A stretch of 64,000 nucleotides of DNA, taken from positions 349,242,254 through 349,306,253 of the forward strand of contig NC_080571.1 in NCBI RefSeq assembly GCF_030247185.1, in the 5' to 3' direction. Position numbers and translations under genes: made by a program. Positions 33,901-41,329 of this stretch are shown here, piece by piece. The notes beneath the pieces were generated by a model that was not told the DNA's origin, searched no databases, and saw only the letters and a list, made by a program, of their open reading frames with translations. Numbering within the stretch: position 1 is the first letter of the stretch; every line of letters begins with the position of its first letter. The DNA is from Malaya genurostris. Taxonomy: Eukaryota > Arthropoda > Insecta > Diptera > Culicidae.

Positions 33901-34623
33901 ATACTACGTCATTTGGGCGCTTATATCACCAGTAGTTTGACCAGAAATGCCACTACTTCGGAAAGAATAAAAAAGGCCTACAAAGCATTCTTTCATCTTT
34001 GCTCCTTCTTGAAACGGCATCCTCTAAAATGGACGACAGTAAAACAATTATACCACTCATTAATCACACCAGTGGCTACTTACTCGATGGAGGTAGCAAC
34101 AATTCTGAAAATAAACCGTAACTCGCTTAGACGGATGGAAAATGAAATGCTTCTCACGCTACGCAGCATGAGTACTGATGGAATAAATGAGGATGGAATT
34201 GAGGAGCAGGAATCTAGTTCAGAAAGCAATGAAGACCAATCAGAAAATCCCAACATTGCACCTAATTGGTTGAAAGGTCATACCATAAATAATAAAATAA
34301 GAATTGCGCGCATCAATTTCTACGGTCACATACTCAGAAGTGAAAACGATAGCATTCTAAAAACTGCTTTAGAGCATAAAATTCCGATGAGTAAAAAAAG
34401 AGGTAGACCTGCCTATACATGGCGCACATGCATCCGTCAAGACATCGAACGAAGTTCTATATCTATTGGTGAATGGCAGGAAGCAGCACAAAACAAATCA
34501 AGATTAAAAACATTATCGAAAACACTATATGATAAAATGGTAGAATCTGAATATGAAATGTCCAGTGATTCTGACCAAGACAGTTCAGGGAGCAGCTTAA
34601 TCCCAGAAGATTGGGAGAACTAA
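30937..34623 (+). CDS. LINE polyprotein: OTU protease + AP endonuclease + reverse transcriptase
   Basis: Single open frame, 1228 residues, ATG in context ATAATGG, stop TAA. Residues about 8-165 are an OTU-type cysteine protease/deubiquitinase-like domain: GDGHCLFAAI gives Asp19 and Cys22, NEWGGEETISAAA is the central block, and LRNHYDSV supplies the catalytic His156. Residues about 226-470 are an APE-type endonuclease: WN (233), QET (Glu262), TY (333), GDFNAHIG (Asp365, Asn367), LDH (434) and SDH (459-461). Residues about 670-1000 are the reverse transcriptase: SLDLKQAFD (Asp819), IKQGCPLSPYLF and YADD (921-924). A C-terminal tail has an acidic, serine-rich stretch (1086-1104) and GHILR. All catalytic residues seen are intact. 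It would nick target DNA and copy the element RNA; the OTU role is unknown, perhaps removing ubiquitin from the complex. No gag-like first protein is evident. Confidence 0.95.
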   Translation: MEHMKFDGGVVLIKKIPGDGHCLFAAIVHQMYKTEIGSKDHHSKIKELRRQVVEHIKNNIDDYKSSLTITICENRQSSSVIDIDHKIHEFLNRLGKTNEWGGEETISAAAKTLNRKIIVYNENASTISFESATAFGVLRIAYRSYGRDTRNSLRNHYDSVIQRMSTPNMHVILSDNSNSENYKQKFLPPVERITDLQNKIAVNTSQLSNCSERQHISVQMNNNNKEFKILSWNSRGCSVESKRRDMDEHFAKEGFLLIALQETRMAECCIETNNYYWFNVNTAHEGQARIGGGTAVVVAKTVYKQNKFFKISDKTCSYIMNIFGKNIMFISTYIRSDTQHEFGIISRFLLNTQADSNRNTIIMGDFNAHIGSKDLIDDDTKIVGRSLMHDYCNQNGISLKHFMHGLQLQNYLTFSKSQSVQYTWTNGKTTSQLDHVLMSKMDFLMIPIIRAYFLPMLKSDHKMISCTLKSKTIPISQTQKIGNPSKRLRFDLNALKMNEVDRKKFQNELDQRLTNNSVKEISGIDEKWNNVKSAILEAAATHLTSTGSPPTPRRTKALEAYEIAHTKCLKDRHNPILKKEQRKTRVMKRKAYQNHFSEKVDNFLAAIQNENPLAQMSKTFRFIKVHKRQKMNKKRAYISIQKWEDKLQNFTTVNEIQPNKYLLNEDDGRNAGPNPSLEEINRIIWSMKNNSAPGIDAIHSEFLKYGSESLTHELTEIINEVFRTNAVPKSWTETLQIPIPKIPNPKNTNDYRRITLCSIAYKIYAKILLTRLESQVDPIPGYQMAFQHKRSATDQIFVIRRILDERWRKGCKTVLVSLDLKQAFDQIDTSKAAAIMTSMGVSKALINRIISACINETTTVQWFNQRTTTRIKNRGIKQGCPLSPYLFILMLHHVLLSVQEFMPEIKLKQGHQIKIPCIMGYADDLIFICNNDEDVERLLEILEPLLLSIGLEINVKKTKVLYRDPFVVNNIEQEKLAKFGKYELPVVTILRHLGAYITSSLTRNATTSERIKKAYKAFFHLCSFLKRHPLKWTTVKQLYHSLITPVATYSMEVATILKINRNSLRRMENEMLLTLRSMSTDGINEDGIEEQESSSESNEDQSENPNIAPNWLKGHTINNKIRIARINFYGHILRSENDSILKTALEHKIPMSKKRGRPAYTWRTCIRQDIERSSISIGEWQEAAQNKSRLKTLSKTLYDKMVESEYEMSSDSDQDSSGSSLIPEDWEN

Positions 34624-35514
34624 TAACAACCAACATTTAAGATGATGTTACGAGAAAAAAAGAAAAAAATCACTCATCAAAATAAACTTAGAATAAAAAA
34701 AAGGACATGAATTATTAGGAATTTATGAAAATGATGGATTATACATGAAACAGGTAATCAATTGTCTAACAAAAAGATTTCAATCGCACTTCTTGGTGTG
34801 TGTATGTGTTTATTTGTGTATGTGTTTGAGTACAGAAATACTTCAAAATATTGGGTCATTTTTAGTCGTGCAAATAATACGGATACCACTTATAGTTTAT
34901 TACATTGAGATATTAGCAGGTATCCGGCATAGTCATAAATCGCGAGAGCCAAAAAATGCGTTGAAGAAAAGGAAAGGTTAGGTATAATCGACAAAGTTAG
35001 AAACAATTAGAATTGATTAGATTGAATAATGTAAGTAGACCAAACATATCTACATTGATTAGGGAACTTCAAAGTAATAATCGTAAGTACCGCTTCAGAC
35101 ATAAAAAACTATATAGGAAAGCAGGGCCAAGACTGAAGCGGATACAGTGCGAAATTTTGCAAAGCTTCATCGACGAGGACATTTAAGACACAGAAGCAGC
35201 TGGCAGGATGACAAAACACCAATACGATACAGACGCACGACTCAATGATTGACTGGTTACAGGGTGAAGCACATACTTCCTGCCCAAGTGACAAATTCTA
35301 TGGCGAACTTGCAATAGAAGATATTCGTATCTTTCATTGCAAATTGATAACCGAAAAGGAATCTGTCGTTTGGGTTACATGCTGGAGGATTTCCTCCTTC
35401 GTTACTAGTGTTCATTTGGGCACCATAGCCTAGTTCGTCTGGTATGGAAAGTGTGGATCGTTGTAACCACCCCCCCTCGGCCAGAGTAGCCCATAAAGGG
35501 GAAAAAAAAAAAAA

Positions 35515-35542
35515 TTTAGGTATGTTTCAACAAATCGTTAAG
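35515..35542. repeat. 28-bp target-site duplication, right copy
   Basis: Identical to 29416-29443, directly after the A-tail. Confidence 0.97.
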
Positions 35543-36139
35543 AATTTCCAGTCGAAAATTATGTGTCCGATTTTTGAGACACAATAACAATTTTGTTTTC
35601 CACGTAAGCGAAAACACTGAAAGTACTAACCAGATCGTCATTACAAATCACAAAAAAATCACATATATCCAAAAAATTAAATTCTGTGAAAAATCGTACA
35701 CCTTTTTAACGCAAACACGATTGATGCTAAACTGAATTGACTCAGCGGCATCAAGCTAACTGACGTCTGTCTGTTACTCGAAGCAGCGTTTACAAAGTCA
35801 ATTCATGAATCAAAATAATGACTGGTTTAGAAGATATTTCAGATGTCCGGTTTAGCCTCGTGTCCGGACTAACCCCGGTCTTCCTTAAGTTTTGTTTACA
35901 ATACACGTAATAAATTTTCAAAGTAGCTTTTAAATTTTAATTAAATTTTGTTCATAGCAATTAAGAACTTTCCTGTTTGGGTCTTTGGCAGAATGGTAAT
36001 TTTTTATCAACAATGAAAAAAAAATACTTCGAAGGGTGAAAGATGTTTAGTAGAGGCCCATCGGTCTTGAAATTTGATAGCTATGAATACATTTTTCATA
36101 AGGATTCCTGGATATCAACAGACTTCCGGTTCCTAAAAC

Positions 36140-36152
36140 ACAAGGTTAAAAG
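36140..36152. repeat. 13-bp target duplication, left copy
   Basis: ACAAGGTTAAAAG, repeated exactly at 36296-36308, bounding the 143-bp insertion that carries the hammerhead motif. Confidence 0.8.
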
Positions 36153-36295
36153 GTCAGAAAAGACTGTAAGTTCTGTAAGTAGCAGAAACTTTACGTCTGC
36201 TTAGCGGTTCAAATTGAACTGCCGAGTTTAGCACTAAGCAGTTCAATTTGAACTGCTCTGCACTGATGAGTCAAAGACGAAACGTAAAAAAAATA
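36153..36295 (+). mobile_element. 143-bp hammerhead-bearing mini-retroposon
   Basis: The insert is bounded by perfect 13-bp direct repeats and ends in an A-rich tail (CGTAAAAAAAAT), the hallmarks of an RNA copied into DNA by a LINE. It has no coding frame and no obvious pol III A/B boxes. Two-thirds of it is a predicted ribozyme (36190-36288). It sits inside a decayed member of the AACCGGAAGT-type repeat. I do not recognise the family; retrozymes and Penelope-like elements are known hammerhead carriers, but this one is shorter and single-motif. Confidence 0.75.
36190..36288 (+). ncRNA. type III hammerhead ribozyme with long stem I
   Basis: All core parts are present in order. Stem III is 7 perfect pairs: TTTACGT (36190-36196) with ACGTAAA (36282-36288). 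The cleavage triplet is GTC, with the predicted cut after C36197. Stem I pairs 36198-36222 with 36238-36262, giving 23 pairs (one a G-T wobble) broken only by a two-base internal loop, and it is capped by a 15-base loop. The core CTGATGA is at 36263-36269, stem II is GTC-AAA-GAC (36270-36278), and GAAA follows at 36279-36282. Both ends lie in stem III, hence type III. The short stem II (3 bp, triloop) is the weakest part; the internal loop in stem I could make the usual tertiary contact with loop II. Cleavage activity is inferred, not shown. Confidence 0.8.
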
Positions 36296-36308
36296 ACAAG
36301 GTTAAAAG
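36296..36308. repeat. 13-bp target duplication, right copy
   Basis: ACAAGGTTAAAAG, identical to 36140-36152. Confidence 0.8.
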
Positions 36309-38376
36309 TTTTCAAACAGTCATTTAAAAACAGAATCTGTTTCAAAATCATTGTTTAGTAAGTTATAGAATGATGGGTGTTAAAAATTGCAACCATCATA
36401 TGGTTGATGACGCAAAAACAGAGACGATATCATCAAGATTGGTATCAACATTATTCCGATTTGTTGGTTTGGTAAGTTGATGACTGCGAATTAATAGGTA
36501 TATCGAACACCGAACACAGCATGCTTTGTTCGTAGGGGTGGTGTTGTGTTTTCCTCTTCCGTAACAGCGCATGTACGTAGACGGTTTTAAACTTTTGGCT
36601 CCCATCACCCAGCAATTTCGAAACCGGAAATCAGATCCGGATGAAATTCAGGAGTTCCATATGAAATCATAGGGCCTTTCATTCGAACCTAACTTTGTGA
36701 AAATCGGTCAAGCCATCGCTGAGAGATGTTAGTTCCATTTTAGAGTTTGTGATCACTATTTCCAGTGCTTCTGTTTCTCTTTCGTGTCTGGATATGAATG
36801 ACAAAAAAGCTTCGAAAGCTTTTTTTTTGAAGAGCTAAGCAAATGTTCTACAAAGAAGGTTTCAACAGTTCGTAAATTTCATCATAGTCGAACACATCAT
36901 TTAAGTGTGCTGGAAACCGGAGAATTCATTGTTTTTCTAAATCATCGCACATGTAATGTGAGTGGGTGACTGGGATGTGTGTGTGTGTGTTCACCTAACT
37001 CTTTTCGACCGTGTTGCCTGCACCCACCCGAAGTGCATCAACGGAAGCATTTCTCCTTCCGGTTTGAGTGTGACCATTCACGTGGCAGTTCACTCTTTGT
37101 TTGAGTAAACCGAAAGAACAGTAATCGGTAGGTGTTTTAATTAAAATTCCAGCCTCTTTGTTGTACAGCAATGCAAACAATGGGGAAATTTGCGCACTAT
37201 GTTTGCGGAAAGTGTTCCCCAGTGCCACGGCGGTGTTGGCGTTATTGCGTTTGCTGAAGGGAGTTGTATGGGAAAATGACACATTCCCCGATACAGCACC
37301 GGGATATTTGCAGATTGAATTGTTGAACTGGTGTTTTTATGTCGATTTTTGCACTGGTCGTAGTAATTACAGAATACTTGAATTAAATTACAGTTATTTT
37401 GAGGTATTTCTCTATCTACGATAGTAACAACATAGAATGCCATAATGAAAAGCCATTCATTATTCTGTAACCTGTTTCCATCCGAGAATCACCACCGGCA
37501 AAGTTTAATAAAAGAGTCCTTTGCATATTTGCTGCATGTGAGAAAACGGACTACTAGATGTCCTGTTTGTCAAACGCCCATACTCATATTGCTTCTACGT
37601 ACTTGAGGCTTTTTTAAGTTCAAAGAAATGTCTTCCGGTCTCATCCAACAGCAGCAGTGTTGTCGTATTGCCTGCAGTAGAGAACTCGGCTCGTAGACTC
37701 CGGTGAACAGTAATTGGAGCATGTACTTTTAATCAAACAGCACACAAAAAGAACATCAAAATTGTTTGATGCTCTCTTGCTGTGTGCGCTGCAAACAAAA
37801 AGCGGCTGATTATGCGGCTTCTGTTGTGCTTGTTTCTGTTTGCCAGTTTGTTTCAATTATTCTTTTCACTCACCTTACCGAGCGGGGAGTTCGACTAGAA
37901 GGTGAAACCGTGATGCTTTCCAGTGTTCGAGGCGGGAACTTTGGATCAACAGGATATTATGTTTGCAGCGAAAACAAGCTGTTAAATTAGGGTGGTCGAA
38001 CTTTAGTGAACGAATGAAAATGTAAACTTTAAAAACAAAAACGATGCTGTCATTAGAGGGAAAGTATGATATTATGTTGCGTCCGTTTATTGAAAAATAT
38101 AATTCCATTCGATTCAAGATAGGTCATCTCGATCAACTACAAGCAGAAACGTCAAACATTTTAGAATGAATCAAAGCAAACTTGGCAGAGAGAAGCATGC
38201 AGTACTCCTCGGATAGGTTTGCTTTGATCAACTAGTAACTAGTTCGCTGGCAACAGCTCCGAGAAAACATGATTCAGGTGGCATTGGAAATGAAATAATT
38301 CTTCGGAACCAAGATTTAGTTAAATTCAGTATTTTAGTAATTTTATAGCTCATCTGATTAATAGTTTTAACAAGTA
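36309..38376. other. gene-free; repeat scrap at 36600-36770, then unique sequence
   Basis: 36600-36770 belongs to the repeat family with AACCGGAAATC..GATCCGGATGAAATTCA and GTGAAAATCGGTCAAGCCAT. From about 36950 to 38000 the sequence is complex and non-repetitive, with a GTGTGTGTGT tract at 36979. No exon with credible splice sites was recognised. Confidence 0.45.
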
Positions 38377-38639
38377 CACCGAAACCTCCATTTACGAACT
38401 AAACGGGGTTTCGTAAAAAGAGGTAGTTCGTAAAAAAAGTTTACGTAATTTGGGATTTGGTTCGTGAAAAAAGTTTACGTTATTTGGGATTTGGTTCGTA
38501 AAAAAAGTTTTGTGTGATTATTGTGGAAACCGCGCATCATATGTTTATTTTCGGAACGGATGTGAAGAGTAAGTGCAAGAAAATGATGTTTGGGTTCGTT
38601 TCAAAATCCAAGATGGCGGCTTCCGGTTTATTGAGATTG

Positions 38640-39355
38640 CCTAAAACCCCTAACCCCTGTTGATATTCCTTGAAACCCCTTGCAATATGGGTATTTTCGG
38701 AACGGAATTGATGAGTAGATGTCAGAAAACGATGTTTAAGGTAGTTTTGAAATTCAAGATGGCGACTTCCGGTTTATTGATATTCCTTGAAAACTCTTGC
38801 AATATGGATATTTTCGGAACGGGGTTAATGAGTAGATATAAGAAAACGATGTTTGAGATAGTTTTGAAATTCAAGATGGCTACTTCCGGTTTGTTGATAT
38901 TCCTTGAAAACCCTTACAATATGGGTATTTTTGAAACGGGGTTAATGACTAGATGCCGGAAAATGATGTTTGAAGTGGTTCTGAAATCCAAGATGGCAAC
39001 TTCCGGTTTGTTGATATTCCTTGAAAACCCATACAATATGGATATTTTCGGAACGGGATTGATGAGTAGATATCAGAAAACGATGTTTGAGGTGGTTCTG
39101 TCATCCAATATGGTGTCATCCGGTTTCTTGATATTCCTTGAAAACCCTTACATAATGGGTATTTTCAGAACGGGATTGATGAGTCAAAAAACAATGTTTG
39201 AAGTGGTTCTTAGTTCCAAGATGGCAACTTCCGGTTTCTTGATATTCCTTGAAAACCCTTACAATATGGGTACTTTCGGAAAGAGCATTAAAAGTAGACG
39301 TCGGAAAATTATATTTGAGGTGGTCTTGAAATGCAAAACAGTGACTTCCAGTTGA
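38640..39355 (+). repeat. 117-bp tandem array, forward arm (about six units)
   Basis: Each unit contains GGCGACTTCCGGTTTATTGA, TATTCCTTGAAAACCC, AATATGGGTATTTTCGGAAC and GATGAGTAGAT. Because 117 is a multiple of three and units lack stops, one frame stays open for 231 codons with a repeated LIFLENPYNMGIFGTGLMSR pattern. Changes between units alter residues freely, and one unit has a 6-bp loss, so I regard the frame as accidental. Confidence 0.85.
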
Positions 39356-39409
39356 TTATTATCTTTTGAAAGTTTTTGCCAATTTCCTTTAACTTTTTAT
39401 TCCTTTAAA

Positions 39410-40150
39410 ACACTATACCGTTCCGAAAATACCCATATTGTATGGGTTTTCAAGGAATATCAACAAACCGGAAGTCGCCATCTTGAATTTCAAAACTACC
39501 TCAAACATTATTTTCTGACATCTACTCATCAATTCCATTCCGAAAATACCTATATTGTATGGGTTTTCAAGGAATATCAACAAACCGGAAGTCGCAATAT
39601 TGGATTTCAGAACCACCTCAAACATCATTTTCGGACATCTACTCATTAACCCCGTTCCGAAAATACCCATATTGTAAGGGTTTTCGAGGAATATTAACAA
39701 ACCGGAAGTCGCCATCTTGAATTTCAAAACTACCTCAAACATCGTTTTCCGACATCTACTCATCAATTCCGTTCCGAAAATACCCATATTGCAAGGGTTT
39801 TCAAGGAATATCGATAAACCGGAAGTCGCCATATTGGATTTCAGAACTACCTTAAACATCATTTTCCGACATCTACTCATTAACCCCGTTCCGGAAATAC
39901 CCATATTATATAGGTTTTCAAAGAATATCAACAAACCGGAAGTCGCCATCTTGAATTTCAAAACTACCTCAAACATCGTTTTCTGACATCTACTCATCAA
40001 TTCCGTTCCGAAAATACCCATATTGTATGGGTTTTCAAGAAATATCAATCAACCGGAAGTCGCCATCTTGGATTTCCAAAATACCTCAAACATCATTTTC
40101 CGGAATCTACTCTTTAAACCCGTTCCAAAAATACCTATATTGTAGTAGTA
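39410..40150 (-). repeat. 117-bp tandem array, inverted arm (about six units)
   Basis: The same unit as 38640-39355 in reverse orientation, again open in one frame (211 codons on the minus strand, 39413-40048). Paired with the forward arm it forms the large palindrome. Confidence 0.85.
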
Positions 40151-40356
40151 TCCATGGAGTCGGAAATCGCTTTCGATGAATGACAAAACCTCTTTTTACG
40201 AAGTAGGTTCGTAAAAAAAGTTTACGTTATTTGGGATTTGGTTCGTGAAAAAGTTTACGTTATTTGGGATTTGGTTCGTAAAAAGAGGTACGTAAAAAGA
40301 GGTACGTAAAAAGAGGTTACGAATAAAAAGTGTTCGTAAACGGAGGTTTGGGTGTA

Positions 40357-41329
40357 TTCTTTGATAATATACATTGAACGACAAGTTAAAATACTTGGTA
40401 CGCAAATGGATGACAATGGGTCATACTCTTCGTATGCAAGAAGCGATGTCACGTCCACGGGAATAATTCTAAAATGAAACGAACTTTTCTCAGCGATGCT
40501 GGCTTGACCGATTTTTTACTCCTGAATTTCATCCGGATATGCTTCCCGGCTCCGAAATTACAAAGTGATGAGTGTCCAAAATTTTAAACCATCTTATGTT
40601 GTGCAGCAGTACATGTGCTGGTACGGAAGAAGAAAACACAACGCCGCTTCTACTAACGAAGCACGCTGTGTGCGGTGTTCGATTTCGTACACGTGTTAAA
40701 GAACACGAAAACCGAAACCGAAGCTTGGTTTTGAAAACACAAGCGAGTTCACATGAGCACGTGTTTGCAACCGTTTTGAAGAAAACAGAATCAGGACACA
40801 GGCACGAATGTCTGTTACCGGTGTGTGTTTTTTGTTGAACACGGTGCTATTTTTGATCGTTTTCCACACCGTTTCCGGAGCTATTTTTTCGAGCATTCGA
40901 GAAGCTTTTCAAGCAGTTCATCAATAGTTTTTGTCATGAAGTGAATACGACTTACATTACTACGGGGCGCCTTTTCAAAATTGTTGTACTGAACCCAACC
41001 TCTCTGTAATCGGAAATATGATCAGGAATTTATGAAATCATGCATTGCACTTGTACTCCCAAGTCCCCCTCTACTTAAAAGAACTTTTTGGTATCCAATG
41101 AATCCCTTTGGCCCTATCTTATTAATTTGTTTGTTGGAATAAGAGTGCCGTGCATACGCCATACTTTAGTTTAGGTGCACCAATTATGAAACCTTACATA
41201 AATCACATAACTCATGAGAACGATATTTAAAAGTGTGAAGTTTTATTCATATTCAGTTATGTGTTTACCATTACCCACCCACCTTTTTCACATTTTCTTT
41301 AGCAGTTTTTCGGAGCGGTTTTTTTTTTG
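40357..41329. other. gene-free sequence with repeat scraps
   Basis: 40500-40570 resembles the CCGGATATGCTTCCCGGCTC..GAAATTACAA style of the dispersed repeat family. The rest shows no gene. Confidence 0.4.

Larger units (their letters stand above)
29444..35514 (+). mobile_element. full-length OTU-domain LINE (non-LTR retrotransposon)
   Basis: A 6071-bp insertion with perfect 28-bp target duplications, a 3' A-tail (35502-35514), a 1.49-kb 5' leader, one 1228-codon open frame and a 0.89-kb 3' region. The 5' end forms GC hairpins: CCCTG (29444) with CAGGG (29468), and ACCCCC (29478) with GGGGGT (29495). The perfect duplication and unbroken frame suggest a recent, possibly active copy. The internally deleted relative at 4408-6044 shares both termini. 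The clade is uncertain: the C-terminal GHILR...GRPAYTWRTCIRQDI block resembles RTE-like or R4/Dong-like elements. Confidence 0.95.
26714..35885. mobile_element. candidate TIR element (about 3.1 kb before the LINE inserted)
   Basis: The left end reads GGGGAGACCGGGGCTAAG and the right end, inverted, reads AGGAAGACCGGGGTTAG. Both are preceded by TA (26712-26713 and 35886-35887). Just inside, phrases about CCGGACAC recur at both ends. Removing the LINE and one target duplication leaves about 3.07 kb. No transposase is recognisable inside. The ends are diverged, so they could also belong to two separate fragments of one repeat family. Confidence 0.45.
38377..40354. mobile_element. fold-back TIR element with inverted satellite arms
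   Basis: A 1978-bp element flanked by TA (38375-38376 and 40355-40356). Its ends are inverted repeats of the form CACC.AAACCTCC.TTTACG. Inside each end are short tandem blocks of GTTTACGTTATTTGGGATTT and GGTTCGTAAAAA. The centre consists of two opposed arrays of a 117-bp unit: about 38640-39355 forward and 39410-40150 inverted. The arms could fold into a hairpin of roughly 0.7 kb with a loop of about 60 bases. No transposase is present. The TA duplication suggests a mariner-like mobiliser (inference). Confidence 0.8.

Noticed and set aside
37140..37440. Overlapping frames near 37140-37440 as an exon of a host gene.
   Set aside because: Both strands are open over the same bases, no splice sites of quality flank them, and no domain is visible.
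38700..38760. TTGATGAGTAGATGTCAGAAAACG in the 117-bp satellite looks a little like a hammerhead core.
   Set aside because: The core lacks the CTGA start and proper GAAA pairing context, and no stem III or cleavage triplet can be aligned.
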